This document shows, piece by piece, positions 26,343-36,047 of a stretch of DNA of 64,000 nucleotides. The notes beneath the pieces are model-generated. The model searched no databases, was not told where the DNA came from, and saw only the letters and a list, made by a program, of their open reading frames with translations. Source of the stretch: SAR86 cluster bacterium AG-447-A08. Its GTDB lineage: Bacteria > Pseudomonadota > Gammaproteobacteria > Magnimaribacterales > Magnimaribacteraceae. The translations under genes were made by a program, and so were the position numbers. The DNA is taken from the NCBI GenBank assembly GCA_003212335.1, contig QCQA01000002.1:186001-250000 (forward strand), written 5' to 3'. Numbering within the stretch: the stretch's first letter is position 1; each line of letters opens with the position of its first letter.

Positions 26343-26489
26343 ATTTAAAACATAACCCTAATTAATACCTAATCCTATATATAGGTGTTTTATTCTTCTA
26401 TAGCACTATATTAAGTTATTATATATTCGCATAATATATATTATGTTAAATTAAGTACTTATCAACAATTCTATACATATAGTTACAGA

Positions 26490-28073
26490 TTAAGCGCTAT
26501 ATGGTTTGTTGTGCTCTACCCTGAACTGATAAGGTTCTAATAGATCATATTGCTGGGATTTAACAGTTGAAATGAACTTAAATGATACGTCTATATACTC
26601 TTCTTTAATGTTCATGCTGACATAGCCTTTATGTCTGGCATTCATCCACATTAAGTCTTTGTTTTCATCTACAAATGCTTTTTCTACAACTTCTGTTAAC
26701 TCGCCCAGAGAATCGCCGAGACTTGGTGAAGAAATTGCAGGTGCCCCTACTTCTATCCCTTTAAACTCATTTTTTTCATCATATAGATTTGAAAACCATG
26801 CGTTGTGTGAATCTCCTGCTAGGATTACATTTGATTGAGATTGAGAAATAACCTCATAAAATTTCTCTCTTTCTAGTGGATATCCATCCCATTGATCAGT
26901 GTTAATTGGTACTTTTTCACCCGCCAGTTGTTTTGATAAATATGATCTAGAACTATCTAATTTATCTGATTTAAATATTCTGGGTAAATACTTGGGTCCA
27001 ATTAATAGCTGTTGTCCAAAAATAGACCATCTATATTCTTTATCAATTCTTTTACTTACCCATTGAAGTTGCTCTTTACCCAACAAATCTCTAGGTTTTT
27101 GTAGATCCTGTTTATATTTTTCTTTATCTAACACTTTATCTTTGATATACGAATTTATTTGTAGCTGCTTTTCCCTGCCATAAAGTCTTGTATCCAGCAT
27201 CATTAAGTTCACTAGATTTCCTATTGAAAAGTTTCTCCATATTTTATCTCGCTCTTGCTTCTCTCTAATTGGCATCCATTCATAATACGCCCTTATAGCG
27301 TTGTCTTTTCTATCTTCGAATAAACCTTCGTTTTCATTATGATTCTGGGCACCTTCTTTCCAAGTATCATTTGTAATCTCATGATCATCCCAAACAGCTA
27401 TCATGGGTTTGGATTTATGGAGGTGTTGAAGGTCTTTATCGCTTCTATAAGTTGCATACCTTTGACGATAATCATCTAAAGAAACTATCTCATTAGGTGG
27501 GTTAACTACCCTTCCCATCTCCTTAGCACCTGAAGAAGCGTAGCCTTTTCGGCTGTATTCATAAAGATAATCACCTAAGTGAAGGACTAGATCTACATCT
27601 TTATCCATTGCCATTTCTTTATAAGCGTTAAAGTAACCGGCTGGATAATTAGAACAACTACAAAATGCAATGTTAAATTTTTCAGGATTTCGAAGAGGCA
27701 AAGTAGATGTTGTACCTACATCAGAAATTAGTCCCTGTGATTTAAATCGGTAATAAACTGTCTGACCATTGAATTCTATTGGAATCTCAGCATCAACTTT
27801 AACAGTGTGATTATTAATAGGTTTTGCTACAGAGGTGCCACTATTGATAATGCTTTTAAAGGATGTATCGTTAGATACCTCCCATTCTACATCTATTTCT
27901 ATAGGGTTATTTGAAGTTAGTTTTGTCCAAAGAATCACTTGAGAATTAGTTGGGTCGCCACTAGCTACACTGAAATCAAAAGAAATAGGTTCTTTTTTGT
28001 TTAGCGAGAAGACCTTTAAAGATAAAGATGAAAGGAAAAAAACTAAACTTTTAATAAAAAATCTTCTATTCAT
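26490..28073 (-). CDS. PhoD-family alkaline phosphatase/phosphodiesterase, Tat-exported
   Basis: 527 residues. The N-terminus NRRFFIKSL fits a twin-arginine signal, followed by a fibronectin-like N-terminal domain (about 30-130; FSVASGDPTNSQVILWTKL). The PhoD metallophosphatase core follows: FCSCSNYPAGYFNAY, LVLHLGDYLYEY, AVWDDHEITNDTW, VILAGDSHNAWF. Ligands for the Fe/Ca site (Asp, Tyr, Asn, His) lie in these motifs. PhoD enzymes release phosphate from phosphodiesters and monoesters in the periplasm, often under phosphate starvation, but no Pho box could be assigned. It is transcribed alone. Confidence 0.88.
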   Translation of the reverse strand: MNRRFFIKSLVFFLSSLSLKVFSLNKKEPISFDFSVASGDPTNSQVILWTKLTSNNPIEIDVEWEVSNDTSFKSIINSGTSVAKPINNHTVKVDAEIPIEFNGQTVYYRFKSQGLISDVGTTSTLPLRNPEKFNIAFCSCSNYPAGYFNAYKEMAMDKDVDLVLHLGDYLYEYSRKGYASSGAKEMGRVVNPPNEIVSLDDYRQRYATYRSDKDLQHLHKSKPMIAVWDDHEITNDTWKEGAQNHNENEGLFEDRKDNAIRAYYEWMPIREKQERDKIWRNFSIGNLVNLMMLDTRLYGREKQLQINSYIKDKVLDKEKYKQDLQKPRDLLGKEQLQWVSKRIDKEYRWSIFGQQLLIGPKYLPRIFKSDKLDSSRSYLSKQLAGEKVPINTDQWDGYPLEREKFYEVISQSQSNVILAGDSHNAWFSNLYDEKNEFKGIEVGAPAISSPSLGDSLGELTEVVEKAFVDENKDLMWMNARHKGYVSMNIKEEYIDVSFKFISTVKSQQYDLLEPYQFRVEHNKPYSA

Positions 28074-28131
28074 AAGTAGAAATTACCATAAATTTAATCT
28101 TTTTATATTTATTTTTTATTTATCTAAAATC

Positions 28132-28157
28132 AAAAAAAAGGGCTTCAATTAAAGCCC
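28132..28157 (-). terminator. Rho-independent terminator of the methyltransferase gene
   Basis: Read on the minus strand, GGGCTT, a six-base loop and AAGCCC are followed by a run of eight T (complement of 28132-28139). It lies 21 bases past the methyltransferase stop. Confidence 0.8.
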
Positions 28158-28177
28158 TTTTCTAAAAGAAAATAATT

Positions 28178-29251
28178 TTAATTATTAGCTTGGAAAACTA
28201 AATTACTAGTAGTTTCTGCAGCAAGACTAACACTTGAAAATCCAGCTTCAGAAAGTAACTCCATCAGCTTTTTAGGTCCCGCTTGCGGCCCTAGACCTAA
28301 TCCAACTGGCTGAGCCTTAGAAGCCGGAACGCAAATCAAAGTCCCAAAACCATAAAACATTGAAGAACTAGGATTATTTTCAATATTATTTTTTAGTCCG
28401 TCTAATGCCATTGGCTCAACTACCATGAAGGTTCCATCATCTGCTAATGTGTCTTTAATAGACTTGGCAACACCAACAGGATCACCCATGTCATGCCATG
28501 CATCAAAAATACAGGCTAAGTCATAAGATTCATTTGGAATTGCAGCTGCATCAGATACAAAAAATTCTAAATTATCTAGACCCTTTTCAGCAGCCCTTTT
28601 CTTTGCTTCATCTATAGAGGGTCCATGAAAATCAAAAGCATGTATAGTGGAGTTCGGATATTGTTCTGCCATTAGCATAGAAGATGTTCCAAGACCGCAA
28701 CCAATGTCAGCAACCTTGGCTCCTTTTTTTAATTTGTCTTCAACCCCTTCCATTGCAGGAATCCATTCATCTAAAAGATGACCGGCATAAGCTGGACGAA
28801 AAAATCTCTCTGTCCCACAGAAACAGCATTCATGATGCTCACCCCACGGTCTTCCTCTACCAGTTTGAAATACATCGACGGCTATATCTTCTTTTACAAA
28901 TTGCCCTACGACACCTTGTACCAATCCTTGTATACAAGTTGGTTCATTCTCTCTGGCGAAAACAGCTGCTTGCTCAGGGCTTAAACTAAATTTTTCTTCA
29001 TCATCGTGATAAGTTACATAACCTCTTCCGGAATTCGATGATAACCATTCCAATAAATACCTTTCATCAACATTTGACTCTTTAGCTATTTCTTCTACCG
29101 AAGCTGGTCCAAGTTTATCCATAGCTCTGTATACTCCAGTTTGATCTCCAAGGTAAGACATCATAATTGCCATAGATCCTGCAACATCATTGAATACATT
29201 ACCGAAAAGCTCCATTAATTTTTCATGATTTATTTCTGTTGTTGAATTCAT
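28178..29251 (-). CDS. Class I SAM-dependent methyltransferase with N-terminal winged-helix domain
   Basis: 357 residues. An N-terminal helical/winged-helix region (about 15-110; YRAMDKLGPASVEEIAKES) resembles the dimerisation domain of small-molecule O-methyltransferases. The SAM-binding motif ADIGCGLGTSS begins near residue 186, followed by an acidic HAFDFHG and DLACIFDAWHDMG. A short linker holds HHECCFCG, three Cys close together, whose role is unknown. Proteins of this type in marine bacteria are usually annotated only as methyltransferases; the substrate cannot be inferred. It is a single gene with its own terminator, divergent from the CoA-transferase. Confidence 0.8.
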   Translation of the reverse strand: MNSTTEINHEKLMELFGNVFNDVAGSMAIMMSYLGDQTGVYRAMDKLGPASVEEIAKESNVDERYLLEWLSSNSGRGYVTYHDDEEKFSLSPEQAAVFARENEPTCIQGLVQGVVGQFVKEDIAVDVFQTGRGRPWGEHHECCFCGTERFFRPAYAGHLLDEWIPAMEGVEDKLKKGAKVADIGCGLGTSSMLMAEQYPNSTIHAFDFHGPSIDEAKKRAAEKGLDNLEFFVSDAAAIPNESYDLACIFDAWHDMGDPVGVAKSIKDTLADDGTFMVVEPMALDGLKNNIENNPSSSMFYGFGTLICVPASKAQPVGLGLGPQAGPKKLMELLSEAGFSSVSLAAETTSNLVFQANN

Positions 29252-29377
29252 ATATTCACTCCATTTATATAAAAAATTAATATAACAGAAGTAATTTACA
29301 AAGTATTGTTAGTAAAAACAGTAACTTGCTTAGATTGCTGCAGATAAGGCTTCCATAGTATGTAGTACAATTACGCT

Positions 29378-30586
29378 ATGAAACCATTAAATGGAATTAA
29401 AGTTATCGACCTGACACATATGCTAGCAGGGCCCTATGCCGGTATGGTGATAGCCGATCTGGGTGCTGAGGTTGTCAAAGTTGAACCTTTAGTACACGGA
29501 GAAATGACTCGAGGTCTCCTGAAGTCGGATCCAAACTATTCTTTTAAAGACTTTGGTGCTTATTTCCTTACTCTGAATAGAAATAAAAAAAGTGTTTCTT
29601 TAGATCTTAAATCTGAAGAAGGTTTAAAGGTCTTTTATGATCTTGTGAAGTCTGCTGATGTGGTCTTAAATAATTTTAGTGCAGGAGTGGTAAAGAAACT
29701 GAAAGTTGATTTTGACTCGTTAAAAAAAATAAATCCAAGAATTATTACATGTTCTATTACGGGCTTTGGTGAGACAGGACCTCACTCTGCAAGGCCAGCT
29801 TATGATCAAATAGTACAAGCATATAGCGGTGCAATGTCTATAACTGGACCAGATGCCAATACACCTACACGTGCCGGTATACCTATCGGAGATTTAGGAT
29901 CAGGTTTATATAGTGTAATAGGAATATTAGCCGCCCTTCTCTCTCGTGAGCAAACCAATAAAGGTCAGCATATAGATATGTCTCTATTGGATGTTCAGAT
30001 TTCTTTGTTAACTTACATGGCAACTATGCAAACACTCTCTAATATTGATCCTGAACCCATAGGCAATGCACACTTTGTACATGTTCCCTACAACAGTTTT
30101 ACTACACAAAACGGTTTCGTGGTTATTGCGGTTATCACCGATGCATTCTGGGAGGCACTTTTAGATGTAATTAACGTTGAAAGCTTAAGGGATCCTAAGT
30201 TTAGTAAATCAGTTGATAGATTAAAGAATCAAGAATTTATAGAATCTGAGCTAAATAAAGTACTTTCAACTAAACCTTCCGATTATTGGATAAAAGCATT
30301 AAATGAGGCAAAAGTACCATGTGGCCCTATTAATACCTTTAGCCAGGCTTTGTCTGACGAACAAGTCATGCACAGAGAAATGCTTGTTGAGGTAGAGCAT
30401 CCAGACGGAGGTAAGGTAAAAATGCCTGGAAATCCAGTAAAATTATCTTATACGGATGAAGTCTCTTATACCCCACCTCCACATCTAGGGACTCATACAA
30501 AAGAAATTCTAAAAGAATGGGGTGGTTACGATGAAGATAGAATCCAAAATCTAATAGATAATGTTATTGTCCAGTCAGTAGACTAG
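29378..30586 (+). CDS. CaiB/BaiF-family (class III) CoA-transferase
   Basis: 402 residues. The N-terminal signature GIKVIDLTHMLAGPYAGM with LGAEVVKVEP and the segment IPIGDLGSGLYSVIG are diagnostic. Asp172 in the latter is the likely catalytic aspartate that forms the CoA-anhydride intermediate. The C-terminal part (EAKVPCGPINTFSQAL) is also typical. Family members move CoA between short or branched organic acids (formyl-, succinyl-, carnitinyl-CoA and others); the specificity here is not known. It may work with the nearby HMG-CoA lyase-like operon, but the genes are not contiguous. Confidence 0.9.
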   Translation: MKPLNGIKVIDLTHMLAGPYAGMVIADLGAEVVKVEPLVHGEMTRGLLKSDPNYSFKDFGAYFLTLNRNKKSVSLDLKSEEGLKVFYDLVKSADVVLNNFSAGVVKKLKVDFDSLKKINPRIITCSITGFGETGPHSARPAYDQIVQAYSGAMSITGPDANTPTRAGIPIGDLGSGLYSVIGILAALLSREQTNKGQHIDMSLLDVQISLLTYMATMQTLSNIDPEPIGNAHFVHVPYNSFTTQNGFVVIAVITDAFWEALLDVINVESLRDPKFSKSVDRLKNQEFIESELNKVLSTKPSDYWIKALNEAKVPCGPINTFSQALSDEQVMHREMLVEVEHPDGGKVKMPGNPVKLSYTDEVSYTPPPHLGTHTKEILKEWGGYDEDRIQNLIDNVIVQSVD

Positions 30587-30685
30587 AATATATTTATCTA
30601 AAACATAGGCAGCTATAGCAATAAATATAGTAATTAATGCTAGGAAAAGTAATAAGGTTTTAAATTTAAATTCTTTTTCTTTCAT
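30575..30685 (-). CDS. Possible 36-residue single-pass membrane microprotein
   Basis: An open frame ATG-TGA on the minus strand encodes MKEKEFKFK, then a hydrophobic stretch TLLLFLALITIFIAIAAYV and a short tail DKYILVY. It fills most of the gap between the CoA-transferase and infA, overlaps the former's 3' end by 12 bases in antisense, and has the charge pattern of a real N-in membrane anchor. There is no clear ribosome binding site, so it could be a chance frame in AT-rich DNA. Confidence 0.4.
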   Translation of the reverse strand: MKEKEFKFKTLLLFLALITIFIAIAAYVLDKYILVY

Positions 30686-30730
30686 GTTTTACTTTAGTAA
30701 TTAGGCTAACTGTTAGAAAATATATTATAT

Positions 30731-30949
30731 ATGGCAAAACAAGATTTGATAGAAATGGATGGAGAAGTAATTGAAACTCTCCCAAATACAACTTTTAGGG
30801 TTAAGTTAGATAATGATCACGTCGTTACTGCTCACATTTCTGGAAAAATGCGCAAGCATTACATAAGAATTCTTACAGGGGACAAGGTAAAAGTTGAGAT
30901 CACACCATATGACCTGTCTAAAGGAAGGATTATCTTCAGAGAAAGGTAA
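30731..30949 (+). CDS. infA: Translation initiation factor IF-1
   Basis: 72 residues, the normal length. The whole protein is the S1/OB-fold of IF-1: [40 protein letters not shown] and [20 protein letters not shown]. It binds the 30S ribosomal A site and assists IF-2 and IF-3 in initiation. The position beside clpA/clpS matches many gammaproteobacteria, although here a serine hydrolase gene lies between them. Confidence 0.97.
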   Translation: MAKQDLIEMDGEVIETLPNTTFRVKLDNDHVVTAHISGKMRKHYIRILTGDKVKVEITPYDLSKGRIIFRER

Positions 30950-30953
30950 AACC

Positions 30954-32120
30954 TTATAAATTATAGAGTTTGATCATTATTGCTGTAAGTAAGGCAAATT
31001 TATGTTGGTCTGCTTCAGGAGTCCAAGCCTTATCTGAAGCGCTTTGAATCACAATAACTGTTTCTGTTGGAGGATCTATCCATATCATTTGACCAAAAAT
31101 ACCTTGAGCGTAATAAGATTTATAAGGGGGACCGCTTAACCACCACTGGTATCCATAATGCCTGTAAGCTTTCGAAGCTTTAGTAGAATCTCTAATCCAT
31201 TTTTTTGGAAGAACTTCAGTTCCATTAAGTAATTTTCCTTGTTTCAAAGCAAAAATACCTATGCGGGCATAATCTTTTAAAGTTGCATAAATGCAACAAC
31301 CGCCCAATTCATCTAAGAAAGTATTATCTAGAGCCCAGTGTGCATCAGACTCCATTCCAAAAGGTTTCCATATTTTACTTTCAAGATAATTCGACAAGTT
31401 ACTGCCAACAGCTGAGCGAACTATTCCACCAATCAAGTTGCTTTCAGCAGTGTTATAGTTGAATTTCCTACCAGGTTTATGTGCTGTATCTAATTTTGAT
31501 AAATATTTATAAAGATCCGAGGAGTTTAATCCAGCAGCTAAGTTTACGTCTGAATAAGGGTCCTCGTAGTCTTCATTCCATTTAATCCCAGAAGACATTT
31601 GAAGAATGTGTTTAATTGAAATTTTATCGTAATTACTTCCAGACAATTCAGGAAGATATTTGGTTACTGGATCTTTAATATTTTTTATAAAACCATCTTT
31701 TATTGCAGCACCTAGTAGCATAGATGTGACAGATTTTGTTACAGAGAAGGAAATCCATTTAGAGTCTTTATTATTACCAAAATTGTATTGCTCATGGAGT
31801 ATGTTGCCTCGCCTAACTATCATCATTCCTGCTACATTAAATTTTTTGTTGTAGTCTTCAAGAGTGTAAGTCTTACCGTTGAGTTCGTAGCTTATTTGTG
31901 AAAAGTCTATTAATAAGTAATTTAAAGGATAAGGACTGGAGCTTTTATTAATTACTCTTGAAGGAACAAAATTGAAACCATTTCTAAAGCCATTAATTTT
32001 CTGAGATTTTTCCCAAAAAAGAATGGACTGTTCAGGGTTGGCAGGATTAGAAATAAATTCTTCAGAAAAATGATTGATCGAAAAAGAAAGGAGAAGACAA
32101 AATAAGGTTACTTTATTCAA
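30954..32120 (-). CDS. Beta-lactamase-family (class C-like) serine hydrolase
   Basis: 388 residues with a signal peptide (about 1-18). The SxxK motif is Ser126-Val-Thr-Lys129, in WISFSVTKS. A tyrosine motif YNTAESNLIGG stands at the YxN position, and YGYQWWLSG with YAQGIFGQMIWIDP close the fold. This is the penicillin-binding-protein/beta-lactamase-like hydrolase family (esterases, D-aminopeptidases and similar), not a clear resistance enzyme. The start is a TTG overlapping the clpA stop (TTGA), so it is read as the last gene of clpS-clpA. The substrate is unknown. Confidence 0.88.
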   Translation of the reverse strand: MNKVTLFCLLLSFSINHFSEEFISNPANPEQSILFWEKSQKINGFRNGFNFVPSRVINKSSSPYPLNYLLIDFSQISYELNGKTYTLEDYNKKFNVAGMMIVRRGNILHEQYNFGNNKDSKWISFSVTKSVTSMLLGAAIKDGFIKNIKDPVTKYLPELSGSNYDKISIKHILQMSSGIKWNEDYEDPYSDVNLAAGLNSSDLYKYLSKLDTAHKPGRKFNYNTAESNLIGGIVRSAVGSNLSNYLESKIWKPFGMESDAHWALDNTFLDELGGCCIYATLKDYARIGIFALKQGKLLNGTEVLPKKWIRDSTKASKAYRHYGYQWWLSGPPYKSYYAQGIFGQMIWIDPPTETVIVIQSASDKAWTPEADQHKFALLTAIMIKLYNL

Positions 32121-34375
32121 TTTCTTATCTTCTCTTTTTGCTTAGAATTCTCTTTAAATTCAATTGATATCTTTCCTTTTTTTAACTCTACGTAAGCAAT
32201 TCCACCTGCTTTAGACAATTTACCAAAGAGAATTTCTTCTGCTAATTCTGTTTTAATGCTGTCTTGAATTAGTCTTTGCATAGGCCTAGCACCCATATTT
32301 TTGTCGTATCCATTTTCTAGCAACCATTCGCGTACTTCTTCAGAAACATCGAGTTGTACCTTTTGGGCATCTAATTGAACTTGTAACTCAACCAAGAACT
32401 TATCTACGACCGTTTTAATAACTTCAGTAGGTAGTGGATTGAATTGGATTATTCCGTCTAGTCTATTTCTAAATTCAGGAGAGAAGGTCTTTTTAATCAT
32501 TTCTGTAGCATCACTCGAATGATCTTGAGACTGGAATCCCATACTTGCTCTACTCATATCTTGAGCTCCAGTATTTGTTGTCATGATTACAATAGTATTT
32601 CTAAAATCAGCTTTCCTACCATTATTATCTGTTAGTGTTCCATGATCCATAACCTGTAAAAGAATATTAAAAACTTCAGGATGGGCCTTTTCTATTTCGT
32701 CTAAAAGAATTACAGAATGGGGATGTTTATTAACAGACTCTGTCAGCAATCCCCCTTGATCATAGCCTACATATCCTGGAGGAGCTCCTATGAGTCTCGA
32801 TACAGTATGTCTTTCCATATATTCAGACATATCAAATCTAACAAATTCTATTCCCATTATGGAAGCGAGTTGTTTACTAACTTCAGTCTTACCAACTCCA
32901 GTTGGTCCCGAAAAAAGGAATGAACCGACTGGTTTTTCATCTACTCTGAGACCAGCTCTTGCGAGTTTGATCGAAGAAGCAAGACTTTCAACTGCTTCAT
33001 CTTGACCAAATATTACTCTTTTTAAATTTTCTTCTAATTTTTCAAGTGATTTTTTATCTGATGAAGAAACTGTTTTTTCTGGAATTCTAGCAATAGATGC
33101 AACTATTTTTTCAATATCTAATTCATTGATAGTTTTCTTTCTTTTAGATGAAGGTACTAATTTTTGTCTTGCTCCAGCTTCATCGACTACATCAATAGCT
33201 TTATCTGGAAGAAACCTATCATTTATATGCTTAGAAGATAAAGATGCTGCGGCTTTTAAAGAACCTTCCGTATATTTAATTTCATGGTGTTCTTCAAAGC
33301 GCTCTTTTAAGCCTTTTAGTATATTAAAAGTCTCATCCACGGATGGTTCGCTTACTTCAACCTTTTGAAATCTTCTAGAAAGAGCTCTATCCTTTTCAAA
33401 AATACCTCTAAATTCTTTGTAGGTGGTAGATCCAACAAACTGCAAACCTCTTTTTGCTAATGCAGGTTTAAGAAGATTAGAAGCATCCATTACTCCTCCT
33501 GAGGTAGCACCAGCTCCTATAATTGTATGAATCTCATCAATGAATAAAATTGCAGACTTATCTTCTTCAAGTTCTTTTAAGACAGCCTTTAGTCTTTCTT
33601 CAAAATCCCCTCTATATTTAGTACCTGCCAATAAGGCCCCCATATCAAGTGAATAAATCACACTATCTTTAATTAGATCAGGAACTTTATTTTCTGTAAT
33701 AAGTTTAGCAAGTCCTTCAGCAATAGCTGTCTTACCCACACCCGATTCTCCAACCAATAATGGATTATTTTTACTGCGTCTGGCTAAAATTTGGACAACT
33801 CTTTCAATCTCTGTTGATCTACCAATCAACGGGTCAATCCTACCTTCTAACGCCTCTTTATTAAGATTTGTTGCATACTGTTCTAAGGCACTATTAGAGT
33901 CGGGATCATTAGAGTCTCCATTTTCATCAATTACAGAATCAGCGTTTTCAGTTTTTCCATGGCTCAAATAAGAAACTGCATCTAATCTGGTTAGTCCAAG
34001 CTGCTCTAGTAGAAAAACACTCTGAGATTCCTTTTCACTGAATATCGCCACTAAAACATTACTTCCTTTTACTTCCGTTTTTCCTGATGACTGAACATGG
34101 AATACAGCTCTCTGTATAACTCTTTGAAAACCTAAAGTTGGCTGTATATCTATCTCAGCATCACTTGATATTTTAGGGGTTGTGGATCCAATAAATTCCT
34201 CTAAATCTACTTTTAGAGTTTCTATATTTACCTTATTCGATGTTAATAGATCTATAGCATCTGTATTATCCAGCAAAGATAGAAGAAGATGTTCTACAGT
34301 AACAAATTCATGTTTTTGTTCTTGGGCTAACTTAAAGGCGCTATTTAAATTTTGTTCTAATTCTTGATTAATCAT
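32117..34375 (-). CDS. clpA: ATP-dependent Clp protease ATP-binding subunit ClpA
   Basis: About 752 residues from the ATG at 34375, chosen because [14 protein letters not shown] matches the usual ClpA N-terminus. An in-frame start six codons upstream is possible. The N domain (about 1-145) binds ClpS. Two AAA+ modules follow, with Walker [14 protein letters not shown] and [13 protein letters not shown] and the usual Walker B acidic motifs ([17 protein letters not shown]). ClpA unfolds substrates and feeds them to ClpP. It overlaps clpS by eight bases, so the two are co-translated. Confidence 0.96.
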   Translation of the reverse strand: MINQELEQNLNSAFKLAQEQKHEFVTVEHLLLSLLDNTDAIDLLTSNKVNIETLKVDLEEFIGSTTPKISSDAEIDIQPTLGFQRVIQRAVFHVQSSGKTEVKGSNVLVAIFSEKESQSVFLLEQLGLTRLDAVSYLSHGKTENADSVIDENGDSNDPDSNSALEQYATNLNKEALEGRIDPLIGRSTEIERVVQILARRSKNNPLLVGESGVGKTAIAEGLAKLITENKVPDLIKDSVIYSLDMGALLAGTKYRGDFEERLKAVLKELEEDKSAILFIDEIHTIIGAGATSGGVMDASNLLKPALAKRGLQFVGSTTYKEFRGIFEKDRALSRRFQKVEVSEPSVDETFNILKGLKERFEEHHEIKYTEGSLKAAASLSSKHINDRFLPDKAIDVVDEAGARQKLVPSSKRKKTINELDIEKIVASIARIPEKTVSSSDKKSLEKLEENLKRVIFGQDEAVESLASSIKLARAGLRVDEKPVGSFLFSGPTGVGKTEVSKQLASIMGIEFVRFDMSEYMERHTVSRLIGAPPGYVGYDQGGLLTESVNKHPHSVILLDEIEKAHPEVFNILLQVMDHGTLTDNNGRKADFRNTIVIMTTNTGAQDMSRASMGFQSQDHSSDATEMIKKTFSPEFRNRLDGIIQFNPLPTEVIKTVVDKFLVELQVQLDAQKVQLDVSEEVREWLLENGYDKNMGARPMQRLIQDSIKTELAEEILFGKLSKAGGIAYVELKKGKISIEFKENSKQKEKIRN

Positions 34376-34718
34376 CCTCTTCGACTTCCTCAATATCGCT
34401 TAATAATGGGTGACCATTTTCTTTTGCAAAGTTATTAACCTGGGCACTTTTTGTTTCAGCCACCTCTCTTGTAAAGATACCACAAACTCCCTTTCCATGT
34501 GTGTGGACCGCTAACATGATTTGTTGGGCCTTGTCACCATCAAAACCAAAAAAGATCTGTAGAACATAGACGACGAACTCCATAGGAGTATAGTCATCAT
34601 TAAGGAGGATAACTCTGTATAAGGGAGGTTTTTTAACTTTAGGTTTTTCTAAAGTCGCAACGGAAGATGTATCTCTATTATTGTCTTCTTGGTCTTTGTT
34701 CTTATTCTCTACAAGCAT
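34368..34718 (-). CDS. clpS: ClpS, N-end-rule adaptor of ClpAP
   Basis: 116 residues. After a charged N-terminal tail, the ClpS core reads [20 protein letters not shown], then [19 protein letters not shown]. The NDDYTPM loop and the HxxGKG segment form the pocket that recognises N-terminal Leu, Phe, Trp and Tyr. It delivers such substrates to ClpA, encoded directly downstream with an overlap. A charged C-terminal extension ([10 protein letters not shown]) is unremarkable. Confidence 0.96.
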   Translation of the reverse strand: MLVENKNKDQEDNNRDTSSVATLEKPKVKKPPLYRVILLNDDYTPMEFVVYVLQIFFGFDGDKAQQIMLAVHTHGKGVCGIFTREVAETKSAQVNNFAKENGHPLLSDIEEVEEDD

Positions 34719-35977
34719 TAATCCATATTTGAAATTATTGCCTCTCCAAATTCAGAACATTTTAATAAACTTGCACCACTCATTAGTCTTTCAAAGTCAT
34801 AGGTCACGGTTTTCTGACTTATTGTCTTAGCAAGACCTTCAATGATCATGTCGGCAGCTTCCATCCAACCCATATATCTAAGCATCATTTCTGCAGAAAG
34901 TATTAAAGAACCAGGGTTAACTTTATCTAAACCAGCATATTTAGGTGCAGTTCCATGAGTAGCTTCAAATAAAGCTATTTTATCTCCAAGGTTGGCTCCT
35001 GGAGCAATACCAATACCACCCACCTCTGCAGCAAGAGCATCAGATATATAATCTCCATTAAGATTCATAGTAGCTATGACACTGTATTCATCAGGTCTAG
35101 TTAATATTTGTTGTAAAAATGCATCAGCTATAACATCTTTAATGACTATCTCTCTGCCGGTCACTGGATTAGTTAAGGTATGCCATGGACCTCCATCTAG
35201 CTCAACTGCACCGTATTCTGATGCAGCAAACTGATATCCCCAGTCTTTAAATGAGCCCTCGGTAAATTTCATAATATTACCTTTGTGAACAAAGGTTATA
35301 GAGTCTCTATCATTTGCTATTGCATATTGAATTGCTTTATCCACTAATCTTTCAGTCCCTTGTTTAGATATAGGTTTAATTCCGATACCACACTCCTCTG
35401 TAAAACGAATCTTGTTTACACCCATTTCTTCAGTTAAGAAATTTATAAGTTTCTCAGCGCCTTCTGATCCGGCTTCCCATTCAACTCCAGCATAAATATC
35501 TTCTGAGTTTTCTCTAAAAATTACCATGTCCGTTTTTTCGGGAGAAATAACTGGACTTGGAACTCCATTGAAATATCTAACTGGTCTTTGGCACACATAG
35601 AGATCTAATTCTTGCCTTAAAGCTACATTCAAGGATCTAATACCTCCACCTACAGGTGTAGTCAGGGGTCCTTTGATACCTACAAGGTAGATTTCAAGTG
35701 CCCTTAAAGTTTCTGGAGGAAGCCAGTTATCTTCACCGTATACAACAGTTGATTTCTCTCCACAGTAGATTTCCATCCATTCAATTTTCTTTTTTCCGCC
35801 GTAAGATTTCTCTACTGCGCTGTCTACAACTCTAATCATTGCAGGAGTGATGTCTGAACCTATCCCATCTCCTTCGATGAAAGGTATTATTGGATTGTCT
35901 GGAACAATTAGTTTCCCCGAAGAGTCTATAGATATTTTTGAACCACTTTTTGGTTCTTGAATGTGCTCAAATGCCAT
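34718..35977 (-). CDS. icd: NADP-dependent isocitrate dehydrogenase
   Basis: About 419 residues from the ATG at 35977. An upstream in-frame ATG at 36010 would add 11 residues not expected in the family. It is the E. coli-type dimeric enzyme: [35 protein letters not shown] (substrate serine region), [14 protein letters not shown], and [16 protein letters not shown] with a typical NADP-binding C-terminal part. It converts isocitrate to 2-oxoglutarate in the TCA cycle and competes with isocitrate lyase, encoded at 40.9 kb. It is adjacent to clpS and divergent from mnmA. Confidence 0.95.
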   Translation of the reverse strand: MAFEHIQEPKSGSKISIDSSGKLIVPDNPIIPFIEGDGIGSDITPAMIRVVDSAVEKSYGGKKKIEWMEIYCGEKSTVVYGEDNWLPPETLRALEIYLVGIKGPLTTPVGGGIRSLNVALRQELDLYVCQRPVRYFNGVPSPVISPEKTDMVIFRENSEDIYAGVEWEAGSEGAEKLINFLTEEMGVNKIRFTEECGIGIKPISKQGTERLVDKAIQYAIANDRDSITFVHKGNIMKFTEGSFKDWGYQFAASEYGAVELDGGPWHTLTNPVTGREIVIKDVIADAFLQQILTRPDEYSVIATMNLNGDYISDALAAEVGGIGIAPGANLGDKIALFEATHGTAPKYAGLDKVNPGSLILSAEMMLRYMGWMEAADMIIEGLAKTISQKTVTYDFERLMSGASLLKCSEFGEAIISNMD

Positions 35978-36047
35978 GATTGCTTTGTATAATTTATTTC
36001 GGTGGTGCATTATATATCAATTAGTCAATAAGGTTAATTCAACAAAA

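Noticed and set aside
26430-26445. AT-rich palindrome considered as part of a replication origin
   Set aside because: No DnaA-box cluster or dnaA/gidA-type neighbours; it is a single palindrome between metabolic genes.
30954-32120. Serine hydrolase considered as a beta-lactamase resistance gene
   Set aside because: SxxK and Tyr motifs are shared by esterases and peptidases; nothing specific for beta-lactam hydrolysis is visible.
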